Below are positions 54,033 through 64,000 of a DNA stretch of 64,000 bases, piece by piece. The notes under the pieces were generated by a model. The model searched no databases, was not told where the DNA came from, and saw nothing but the letters and a program-made list of their open reading frames with translations. The stretch is from Auanema rhodensis (taxonomy: Eukaryota > Nematoda > Chromadorea > Rhabditida > Rhabditidae): NCBI GenBank assembly GCA_964057225.1, contig CAXKVF010000074.1, positions 496,001 to 560,000 of the forward strand. The letters are read 5' to 3'. A program made the translations under genes and the position numbers. Position 1 is the stretch's first letter. Every line of letters begins with the position of its first letter.

Positions 54033-54912
54033 ACTTGGTATGTAACTCGCTTCACGTAAAAGATAAAGAGATGCGGTTTCCAAAATTAGATTCCCCATGT
54101 CCATATTAGTCTAAAAACAAATTTTTATTGATATTGGTGCATGGTAACCATGACTTTGAATTTTACGTGAACTTTAATTTATGCTAATTAAATGTACACG
54201 TGATGTGCACTTGGTATGTAACTCGCTTCAAGTGAAAGATAAAGAGATGCGGTTTTCAAGATTAGATTCCCCATGTCCATATTAGTCTAAAAACAAATTT
54301 TTATTGATATTGCTTCATGGTAACCATGACTTTGAAATTTACGTGAACTTTAATTTATGCTAATTAAATGTACACGTGATGTGCACTTGGTATGTAACTC
54401 ACTTCACGTAAAAGATAAAGAGATGCGGTTTTCAAAATTAGATTCCCCATGTCCATATTGGTCTAAAAACAAATTTTTATTGATATTGGTGCATGGTAAC
54501 CATGACTTTGAATTTTACGTGAACTTTAATTTATGCTAATTAAATGTACACGTGATGTGCACTTGGTATGTAACTCGCTTCACGTGAAAGATAAAGAGAT
54601 GCGGTTTTCAAAATTAGATTCCCCATGTCCATATTAGTCTAAAAACAAATTTTTATTGATATTGGTTCATGGTAACCATGACTTTGAAATTTACGTGAAC
54701 TTTAATTTATGCTAATTAAATGTACACGTGATGTGCACTTGGTATGTAACTCGCTTCACGTGAAAGATAAAGAGATGCGGTTTTCAAAATTAGATTCCCC
54801 ATGTCCATATTAGTCTAAAAACAAATTTTTATTGATATTGGTTCATGGTAACCATGACTTTGAAATTTACGTGAACTTTAATTTATGCTAATTAAATGTA
54901 CACGTGATGTGC

Positions 54913-56320
54913 ACTTGGTATGTAACTCGCTTCACGTGTAAGATAAAGAGATGCGGTTTTCAAAATTAGATTCCCCATGTCCATATTAGTCTAAAAACAA
55001 ATTTTTATAAATATTGGTGCATGGTAACCATGACTTTGAAATTTACGTGAACTTTAATTTATGCTAATTAAATGTACACGTGATGTGCTCTTGGTATGTA
55101 ACTCGCTTCACGTGAAAGATAAAGAGATGCGGTTTTCAAAATTAGATTCCCCATGTCCATATTAGTCTAAAAACAAATTTTTATTGATATTGGTTCATGG
55201 TAACCATGACTTTGAAATTTACGTGAACTTTAATTTATGCTAATTAAATGTACACGTGATGTGCACTTGGTATGTAACTCGCTTCACGTGAAAGATAAAG
55301 AGATGCGGTTTTCAAAATTAGATTCCCCATGTCCATATTAGTCTAAAAACAAATTTTTATTGATATTGGTTCATGGTAACCATGACTTTGAAATTTACGT
55401 GAACTTTAATTTATGCTAATTAAATGTACACGTGATGTGCACTTGGTATGTAACTCGCTTCACGTGAAAGTTAAAGAGATGCGGTTTTCAAAATTAGATT
55501 CCCCATGTCCATATTAGTCTAAAAACAAATTTTTATTGATATTGCTTCATGGTAACCATGACTTTGAAATTTACGTGAACTTTAATTTATGCTAATTAAA
55601 TGTACACGTGATGTGCACTTGGTATGTAACTCACTTCACGTAAAAGATAAAGAGATGCGGTTTTCAAAATTAGATTCCCCATGTCCATATTGGTCTAAAA
55701 ACAAATTTTTATTGATATTGGTGCATGGTAACCATGACTTTGAATTTTACGTGAACTTTAATTTATGCTAATTAAATGTACACGTGATGTGCACTTGGTA
55801 TGTAACTCGCTTCACGTGAAAGATAAAGAGATGCGGTTTTCAAAATTATATTCCCCATGTCCATATTAGTCTAAAAACAAATTTTTATTGATATTGGTGC
55901 ATGGTAACCATGACTTTGAAATTTACGTGAACTTTAATTTATGCTAATTAAATGTACACGTGATGTGCACTTGGTATGTAACTCGCTTCACGTGAAAGAT
56001 AAAGAGATGCGGTTTTCAAAATTAGATTCCCCATGTCCATATTAGTCTAAAAACAAATTTTTATTGATATTGGTGCATGGTAACCATGACTTTGAATTTT
56101 ACGTGAACTTTAATTTATGCTAATTAAATGTACACGTGATGTGCACTTGGTATGTAACTCGCTTCACGTGAAAGATAAAGAGATGCGGTTTTCAAAATTA
56201 TATTCCCCATGTCCATATTAGTCTAAAAACAAATTTTTATTGATATTGGTGCATGGTAACCATGACTTTGAAATTTACGTGAACTTTAATTTATGCTAAT
56301 TAAATGTACACGTGATGTGC
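54913..56320 (+). repeat. Eight-monomer HOR unit of the terminal mosaic
   Basis: Order: GTGTAAG/ATAAAT; TCTT/TTCATGG; TTCATGG; AAAGTTAAAG with ATTGCTTC tail; ACTCACT/TTGGTC; g57t; TGAATTTT; g57t. The fourth monomer (55,441) is a hybrid: the AAAGTTAAAG type normally ends GTGCATGG, while ATTGCTTC belongs to the TCAAGTG type. The unit begins again at 56,321, 1,408 bp downstream. Confidence 0.88.
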
Positions 56321-57376
56321 ACTTGGTATGTAACTCGCTTCACGTGTAAGATAAAGAGATGCGGTTTTCAAAATTAGATTCCCCATGTCCATATTAGTCT
56401 AAAAACAAATTTTTATAAATATTGGTGCATGGTAACCATGACTTTGAAATTTACGTGAACTTTAATTTATGCTAATTAAATGTACACGTGATGTGCTCTT
56501 GGTATGTAACTCGCTTCACGTGAAAGATAAAGAGATGCGGTTTTCAAAATTAGATTCCCCATGTCCATATTAGTCTAAAAACAAATTTTTATTGATATTG
56601 GTTCATGGTAACCATGACTTTGAAATTTACGTGAACTTTAATTTATGCTAATTAAATGTACACGTGATGTGCACTTGGTATGTAACTCGCTTCACGTGAA
56701 AGATAAAGAGATGCGGTTTTCAAAATTAGATTCCCCATGTCCATATTAGTCTAAAAACAAATTTTTATTGATATTGGTTCATGGTAACCATGACTTTGAA
56801 ATTTACGTGAACTTTAATTTATGCTAATTAAATGTACACGTGATGTGCACTTGGTATGTAACTCGCTTCACGTGAAAGTTAAAGAGATGCGGTTTTCAAA
56901 ATTAGATTCCCCATGTCCATATTAGTCTAAAAACAAATTTTTATTGATATTGCTTCATGGTAACCATGACTTTGAAATTTACGTGAACTTTAATTTATGC
57001 TAATTAAATGTACACGTGATGTGCACTTGGTATGTAACTCACTTCACGTAAAAGATAAAGAGATGCGGTTTTCAAAATTAGATTCCCCATGTCCATATTG
57101 GTCTAAAAACAAATTTTTATTGATATTGGTGCATGGTAACCATGACTTTGAATTTTACGTGAACTTTAATTTATGCTAATTAAATGTACACGTGATGTGC
57201 ACTTGGTATGTAACTCGCTTCACGTGAAAGATAAAGAGATGCGGTTTTCAAAATTATATTCCCCATGTCCATATTAGTCTAAAAACAAATTTTTATTGAT
57301 ATTGGTGCATGGTAACCATGACTTTGAAATTTACGTGAACTTTAATTTATGCTAATTAAATGTACACGTGATGTGC
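56321..57376 (+). repeat. Six-monomer version of the same HOR unit
   Basis: It repeats the first six monomers of the 54,913 unit, including the hybrid AAAGTTAAAG/ATTGCTTC monomer (56,849) and the TTGGTC monomer (57,025), but lacks the final TGAATTTT and g57t monomers. Confidence 0.88.
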
Positions 57377-58080
57377 ACTTGGTATGTAACTCGCTTCACG
57401 TGTAAGATAAAGAGATGCGGTTTTCAAAATTAGATTCCCCATGTCCATATTAGTCTAAAAACAAATTTTTATAAATATTGGTGCATGGTAACCATGACTT
57501 TGAAATTTACGTGAACTTTAATTTATGCTAATTAAATGTACACGTGATGTGCTCTTGGTATGTAACTCGCTTCACGTGAAAGATAAAGAGATGCGGTTTT
57601 CAAAATTAGATTCCCCATGTCCATATTAGTCTAAAAACAAATTTTTATTGATATTGGTTCATGGTAACCATGACTTTGAAATTTACGTGAACTTTAATTT
57701 ATGCTAATTAAATGTACACGTGATGTGCACTTGGTATGTAACTCGCTTCACGTGAAAGATAAAGAGATGCGGTTTTCAAAATTAGATTCCCCATGTCCAT
57801 ATTAGTCTAAAAACAAATTTTTATTGATATTGGTTCATGGTAACCATGACTTTGAAATTTACGTGAACTTTAATTTATGCTAATTAAATGTACACGTGAT
57901 GTGCACTTGGTATGTAACTCGCTTCACGTGAAAGATAAAGAGATGCGGTTTTCAAAATTATATTCCCCATGTCCATATTAGTCTAAAAACAAATTTTTAT
58001 TGATATTGGTGCATGGTAACCATGACTTTGAAATTTACGTGAACTTTAATTTATGCTAATTAAATGTACACGTGATGTGC
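57377..58080 (+). repeat. Four-monomer version of the same HOR unit
   Basis: GTGTAAG/ATAAAT; TCTT/TTCATGG; TTCATGG; then directly g57t (57,905). The hybrid and TTGGTC monomers are absent. The next monomer (58,081) starts the GTGCCTGG series. Confidence 0.85.
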
Positions 58081-58432
58081 ACTTGGTATGTAACTCGCTT
58101 CACGTGAAAGATAAAGAGATGCGGTTTTCAAAATTAGATTCCCCATGTCCATATTAGTCTAAAAACAAATTTTTATTGATATTGGTGCCTGGTAACCATG
58201 ACTTTGAAATTTACGTGAACTTTAATTTATGCTAATTAAATGTACACGTGATGTGCACTTGGTATGTAACTCGCTTCACGTAAAAGATAAAGAGATGCGG
58301 TTTTCAAAATTAGATTCCCCATGTCCATATTAGTCTAAAAACAAATTTTTATTGATATTGGTGCATGGTAACCATGACTTTGAAATTTACGTGAACTTTA
58401 ATTTATGCTAATTAAATGTACACGTGATGTGC
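58081..58432 (+). repeat. GCCTGG and TAAAAG monomers without the rest of their cassette
   Basis: The GTGCCTGG monomer is followed by a CACGTAAAAG monomer that, unlike its relatives at 12,497, 39,953, 54,033 and 59,841, has GGTTTTCAAAA and GAAATTTAC rather than TTTCC and TGAATTTT. It looks like the front of the cassette joined to plain monomers. Confidence 0.75.
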
Positions 58433-59664
58433 ACTTGGTATGTAACTCGCTTCACGTGAAAGATAAAGAGATGCGGTTTTCAAAATTAGATTCCCCATGT
58501 CCATATTAGTCTAAAAACAAATTTTTATTGATATTGGTGCATGGTAACCATGACTTTGAAATTTACGTGAACTTTAATTTATGCTAATTAAATGTACACG
58601 TGATGTGCACTTGGTATGTAACTCGCTTCACGTGAAAGATAAAGAGATGCGGTTTTCAAAATTAGATTCCCCATGTCCATATTAGTCTAAAAACAAATTT
58701 TTATTGATATTGGTGCATGGTAACCATGACTTTGAAATTTACGTGAACTTTAATTTATGCTAATTAAATGTACACGTGATGTGCACTTGGTATGTAACTC
58801 GCTTCACGTGAAAGATAAAGAGATGCGGTTTTCAAAATTAGATTCCCCATGTCCATATTAGTCTAAAAACAAATTTTTATTGATATTGGTTCATGGTAAC
58901 CATGACTTTGAAATTTACGTGAACTTTAATTTATGCTAATTAAATGTACACGTGATGTGCACTTGGTATGTAACTCGCTTCACGTGAAAGATAAAGAGAT
59001 GCGGTTTTCAAAATTAGATTCCCCATGTCCATATTAGTCTAAAAACAAATTTTTATTGATATTGGTGCATGGTAACCATGACTTTGAAATTTACGTGAAC
59101 TTTAATTTATGCTAATTAAATGTACACGTGATGTGCACTTGGTATGTAACTCGCTTCACGTGAAAGATAAAGAGATGCGGTTTTCAAAATTAGATTCCCC
59201 ATGTCCATATTAGTCTAAAAACAAATTTTTATTGATATTGGTGCATGGTAACCATGACTTTGAAATTTACGTGAACTTTAATTTATGCTAATTAAATGTA
59301 CACGTGATGTGCACTTGGTATGTAACTCGCTTCACGTGAATGATAAAGAGATGCGGTTTTCAAAATTAGATCCCCCATGTCCATATTAGTCTAAAAACAA
59401 ATTTTTATTGATATTGGTGCATGGTAACCATGACTTTGAAATTTACGTGAACTTTAATTTATGCTAATTAAATGTACACGTGATGTGCACTTGGTATGTA
59501 ACTCGCTTCACGTGAAAGATAAAGAGATGCGGTTTTCAAAATTAGATTCCCCATGTCGATATTAGTCTAAAAACAAATTTTTATTGATATTGGTTCATGG
59601 TAACCATGACTTTGAAATTTACGTGAACTTTAATTTATGCTAATTAAATGTACACGTGATGTGC
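58433..59664 (+). repeat. Seven-monomer segment with GAATGATAAAG and GTCGATATT, copy 2
   Basis: Second copy of 52,801..54,032, with the rare T at 59,341 and G at 59,558 matching 53,709 and 53,926. What follows differs: here a GTGCCTGG monomer precedes the TAAAAG/TTTCC monomer, while at 54,033 that step is missing. One of the two lost or gained a monomer. Confidence 0.85.
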
Positions 59665-60192
59665 ACTTGGTATGTAACTCGCTTCACGTGAAAGATAAAG
59701 AGATGCGGTTTTCAAAATTAGATTCCCCATGTCCATATTAGTCTAAAAACAAATTTTTATTGATATTGGTGCCTGGTAACCATGACTTTGAAATTTACGT
59801 GAACTTTAATTTATGCTAATTAAATGTACACGTGATGTGCACTTGGTATGTAACTCGCTTCACGTAAAAGATAAAGAGATGCGGTTTCCAAAATTAGATT
59901 CCCCATGTCCATATTAGTCTAAAAACAAATTTTTATTGATATTGGTGCATGGTAACCATGACTTTGAATTTTACGTGAACTTTAATTTATGCTAATTAAA
60001 TGTACACGTGATGTGCACTTGGTATGTAACTCGCTTCAAGTGAAAGATAAAGAGATGCGGTTTTCAAGATTAGATTCCCCATGTCCATATTAGTCTAAAA
60101 ACAAATTTTTATTGATATTGCTTCATGGTAACCATGACTTTGAAATTTACGTGAACTTTAATTTATGCTAATTAAATGTACACGTGATGTGC

Positions 60193-62480
60193 ACTTGGTA
60201 TGTAACTCACTTCACGTAAAAGATAAAGAGATGCGGTTTTCAAAATTAGATTCCCCATGTCCATATTGGTCTAAAAACAAATTTTTATTGATATTGGTGC
60301 ATGGTAACCATGACTTTGAATTTTACGTGAACTTTAATTTATGCTAATTAAATGTACACGTGATGTGCACTTGGTATGTAACTCGCTTCACGTGAAAGAT
60401 AAAGAGATGCGGTTTTCAAAATTATATTCCCCATGTCCATATTAGTCTAAAAACAAATTTGTATTGATATTGGTTCATGGTAACCATGACTTTGAAATTT
60501 ACGTGAACTTTAATTTATGCTAATTAAATGTACACGTGATGTGCACTTGGTATGTAACTCGCTTCACGTGAAAGATAAAGAGATGCGGTTTTCAAAATTA
60601 GATTCCCCATGTCCATATTAGTCTAAAAACAAATTTTTATTGATATTGGTTCATGGTAACCATGACTTTGAAATTTACGTGAACTTTAATTTATGCTAAT
60701 TAAATGTACACGTGATGTGCACTTGGTATGTAACTCGCTTCACGTGTAAGATAAAGAGATGCGGTTTTCAAAATTAGATTCCCCATGTCCATATTAGTCT
60801 AAAAACAAATTTTTATAAATATTGGTGCATGGTAACCATGACTTTGAAATTTACGTGAACTTTAATTTATGCTAATTAAATGTACACGTGATGTGCTCTT
60901 GGTATGTAACTCGCTTCACGTGAAAGATAAAGAGATGCGGTTTTCAAAATTAGATTCCCCATGTCCATATTAGTCTAAAAACAAATTTTTATTGATATTG
61001 GTTCATGGTAACCATGACTTTGAAATTTACGTGAACTTTAATTTATGCTAATTAAATGTACACGTGATGTGCACTTGGTATGTAACTCGCTTCACGTGAA
61101 AGATAAAGAGATGCGGTTTTCAAAATTAGATTCCCCATGTCCATATTAGTCTAAAAACAAATTTTTATTGATATTGGTTCATGGTAACCATGACTTTGAA
61201 ATTTACGTGAACTTTAATTTATGCTAATTAAATGTACACGTGATGTGCACTTGGTATGTAACTCGCTTCACGTGAAAGTTAAAGAGATGCGGTTTTCAAA
61301 ATTAGATTCCCCATGTACATATTAGTCTAAAAACAAATTTTTATTGATATTGGTGCATGGTAACCATGACTTTGAAATTTACGTGAACTTTAATTTATGC
61401 TAATTAAATGTACACGTGATGTGCACTTGGTATGTAACTCGCTTCACGTGAAAGATAAAGAGATGCGGTTTTCAAAATTATATTCCCCATGTCCATATTA
61501 GTCTAAAAACAAATTTTTATTGATATTGGTGCATGGTAACCATGACTTTGAAATTTACGTGAACTTTAATTTATGCTAATTAAATGTACACGTGATGTGC
61601 ACTTGGTATGTAACTCGCTTCACGTGAAAGATAAAGAGATGCGGTTTTCAAAATTAGATTCCCCATGTCCATATTAGTCTAAAAACAAATTTTTATTGAT
61701 ATTGGTTCATGGTAACCATGACTTTGAAATTTACGTGAACTTTAATTTATGCTAATTAAATGTACACGTGATGTGCACTTGGTATGTAACTCGCTTCACG
61801 TGAAAGATAAAGAGATGCGGTTTCCAAAATTAGATTCCCCATGTCCATATTAGTCTAAAAACAAATTTTTATTGATATTGGTGCATGGTAACCATGACTT
61901 TGAATTTTACGTGAACTTTAATTTATGCTAATTAAATGTACACGTGATGTGCACTTGGTATGTAACTCGCTTCAAGTGAAAGATAAAGAGATGCGGTTTT
62001 CAAAATTAGATTCCCCATGTCCATATTAGTCTAAAAACAAATTTTTATTGATATTGGTTCATGGTAACCATGACTTTGAAATTTACGTGAACTTTAATTT
62101 ATGCTAATTAAATGTACACGTGATGTGCACTTGGTATGTAACTCGCTTCACGTGAAAGATAAAGAGATGCGGTTTTCAAAATTAGATCCCCCATGTCCAT
62201 ATTAGTCTAAAAACAAATTTTTATTGATATTGGTGCATGGTAACCATGACTTTGAAATTTACGTGAACTTTAATTTATGCTAATTAAATGTACACGTGAT
62301 GTGCACTTGGTATGTAACTCGCTTCACGTGAAAGATAAAGAGATGCGGTTTTCAAAATTAGATTCCCCATGTCGATATTAGTCTAAAAACAAATTTTTAT
62401 TGATATTGGTTCATGGTAACCATGACTTTGAAATTTACGTGAACTTTAATTTATGCTAATTAAATGTACACGTGATGTGC
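60193..62480 (+). repeat. Terminal mosaic stretch of mixed monomer types
   Basis: In order: TTGGTC monomer; g57t with private TTTGTATTG (60,369); TTCATGG; GTGTAAG/ATAAAT; TCTT; TTCATGG; AAAGTTAAAG with private CATGTACAT (61,249); g57t; TTCATGG; TTTCC without TAAAAG (61,777); TCAAGTG without TTCAAGATT (61,953); GATCCCCC; GTCGATATT. Pieces of known cassettes appear with some of their linked markers removed, so this looks recently reshuffled. Confidence 0.8.
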
Positions 62481-63536
62481 ACTTGGTATGTAACTCGCTT
62501 CACGTGAAAGATAAAGAGATGCGGTTTTCAAAATTAGATTCCCCATGTCCATATTAGTCTAAAAACAAATTTTTATTGATATTGGTGCCTGGTAACCATG
62601 ACTTTGAAATTTACGTGAACTTTAATTTATGCTAATTAAATGTACACGTGATGTGCACTTGGTATGTAACTCGCTTCACGTAAAAGATAAAGAGATGCGG
62701 TTTCCAAAATTAGATTCCCCATGTCCATATTAGTCTAAAAACAAATTTTTATTGATATTGGTGCATGGTAACCATGACTTTGAATTTTACGTGAACTTTA
62801 ATTTATGCTAATTAAATGTACACGTGATGTGCACTTGGTATGTAACTCGCTTCAAGTGAAAGATAAAGAGATGCGGTTTTCAAAATTAGATTCCCCATGT
62901 CCATATTAGTCTAAAAACAAATTTTTATTGATATTGGTTCATGGTAACCATGACTTTGAAATTTACGTGAACTTTAATTTATGCTAATTAAATGTACACG
63001 TGATGTGCACTTGGTATGTAACTCGCTTCACGTGAAAGATAAAGAGATGCGGTTTTCAAAATTAGATTCCCCATGTCCATATTAGTCTAAAAACAAATTT
63101 TTATTGATATTGGTGCCTGGTAACCATGACTTTGAAATTTACGTGAACTTTAATTTATGCTAATTAAATGTACACGTGATGTGCACTTGGTATGTAACTC
63201 GCTTCACGTAAAAGATAAAGAGATGCGGTTTCCAAAATTAGATTCCCCATGTCCATATTAGTCTAAAAACAAATTTTTATTGATATTGGTGCATGGTAAC
63301 CATGACTTTGAATTTTACGTGAACTTTAATTTATGCTAATTAAATGTACACGTGATGTGCACTTGGTATGTAACTCGCTTCAAGTGAAAGATAAAGAGAT
63401 GCGGTTTTCAAGATTAGATTCCCCATGTCCATATTAGTCTAAAAACAAATTTTTATTGATATTGCTTCATGGTAACCATGACTTTGAAATTTACGTGAAC
63501 TTTAATTTATGCTAATTAAATGTACACGTGATGTGC
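62481..63536 (+). repeat. Three-monomer tandem duplication (2 x 528 bp)
   Basis: GTGCCTGG; TAAAAG/TTTCC/TGAATTTT; TCAAGTG at 62,481..63,008, repeated at 63,009..63,536. The third monomers differ: the first (62,833) reverts to TTCAAAATT and TTCATGG, as does 61,953, while the second (63,361) has the full TTCAAGATT / ATTGCTTC and leads into the TTGGTC monomer. Confidence 0.85.
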
Positions 63537-63712
63537 ACTTGGTATGTAACTCACTTCACGTAAAAGATAAAGAGATGCGGTTTTCAAAATTAGATTCCCC
63601 ATGTCCATATTGGTCTAAAAACAAATTTTTATTGATATTGGTGCATGGTAACCATGACTTTGAATTTTACGTGAACTTTAATTTATGCTAATTAAATGTA
63701 CACGTGATGTGC

Positions 63713-64000
63713 ACTTGGTATGTAACTCGCTTCACGTGAAAGATAAAGAGATGCGGTTTTCAAAATTAGATTCCCCATGTCCATATTAGTCTAAAAACAA
63801 ATTTTTATTGATATTGGTTCATGGTAACCATGACTTTGAAATTTACGTGAACTTTAATTTATGCTAATTAAATGTACACGTGATGTGCACTTGGTATGTA
63901 ACTCGCTTCACGTGTAAGATAAAGAGATGCGGTTTTCAAAATTAGATTCCCCATGTCCATATTAGTCTAAAAACAAATTTTTATAAATATTGGTGCATGG
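63713..64000 (+). repeat. Right edge: one full and one partial monomer
   Basis: A TTCATGG monomer followed by the first 112 bp of a GTGTAAG/ATAAAT monomer. The order follows block A near 13,201..13,488 but skips one TTCATGG monomer. The array continues beyond the window. Confidence 0.9.

Larger units (their letters stand above)
1..64000 (+). repeat. 176-bp tandem satellite array, whole window
   Basis: Every base belongs to a head-to-tail array of a 176-bp monomer. Units begin ACTTGGTATG at 1, 177, 353 and so on to 63,889, where the last copy is cut by the window edge after 112 bp; this gives 363 full copies plus a fraction. All copies have the same orientation and no other sequence interrupts them. 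The consensus has 57 G+C of 176 bases (about 32%) and five CpG sites. Copies typically differ from consensus at only a few positions, and the same substitutions recur in many copies, the mark of concerted evolution. Satellites of about 150-180 bp with higher-order structure are typical of eukaryotic centromeres, so a centromeric or pericentromeric role is likely but inferred. I do not recognise the family. Both array ends lie outside the window. Confidence 0.98.

Noticed and set aside
12821-63691. Eight 60-residue open reading frames as genes
   Set aside because: They lie on monomers exactly a whole number of 176-bp units apart, open only because one TAG is mutated, and cannot extend because the frame shifts each unit. 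There is no ribosome or promoter context, and no domain.
1-64000. CRISPR array
   Set aside because: The repeat is 176 bp and contiguous; there are no short repeats separated by unique spacers and no cas genes.
1-64000. rRNA, tRNA or other RNA genes, telomere repeats, transposon or retroelement ends
   Set aside because: Nothing other than the satellite monomer is present: no conserved RNA motifs, terminal repeats, poly-A tails or target-site duplications.
1-64000. Assignment to a named satellite family (human alpha satellite, Arabidopsis 178-bp, Brassica 176-bp)
   Set aside because: The length is similar, but the sequence does not resemble those families as I know them. A database search would be needed, so no name or species is given.

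Overview
The whole 64 kb window is one uninterrupted tandem array of a 176-bp, AT-rich satellite (the consensus counts to 57 G+C of 176, about 32% GC). It holds about 363.6 head-to-tail copies, all in the same orientation. There is no unique sequence, transposon, RNA gene or convincing protein-coding gene. A monomer starts at every position 176k+1. At every place I checked up to the last, partial copy (from 63,889) the phase was intact, so there is no net insertion or deletion except by whole monomers.

This is eukaryotic heterochromatic satellite DNA. The near-nucleosomal unit length, the layered higher-order repeats (HORs), the near-identity of distant blocks and the short dyad symmetries fit a centromeric or pericentromeric array. 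That role is inferred. I do not recognise the monomer as a named family and cannot assign a species.

Monomers differ by a small set of recurring substitutions, numbered here by monomer position (1 = the A of ACTTGG). These include a1t, t4c, g17a, c21a, g26a, a27t, a31t, a33g, a53g, g57t, t60c, c61 to a/g/t, a76g, a87g, t94a, t97a+g98a, g107t, g112a and a129t. Read as barcodes, they give this layout. Block A (1..~19,184) recurs as block B (27,281..~46,640), first 155 and then 156 monomers downstream; the change is one extra monomer near 33.5 kb. Between them, 19,185..27,280 holds a private T-variant subfamily (19,537..20,944) and an imperfect 15-monomer repeat (21,649..26,400). After block B comes a perfect-looking 19-monomer tandem duplication (46,465..49,808 and 49,809..53,152) that contains a nested 4-monomer duplication. 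The end (53,153..64,000) is a fine mosaic of short 3-, 4-, 6- and 8-monomer units rich in the g17a/a76g monomer.

The parts work together as a history rather than a pathway. Nested duplications, hybrid monomers and small conversion-like tracts record repeated unequal exchange that keeps monomer length fixed. The 60-residue open frames are monomers that lost an in-frame TAG and are not believable genes.
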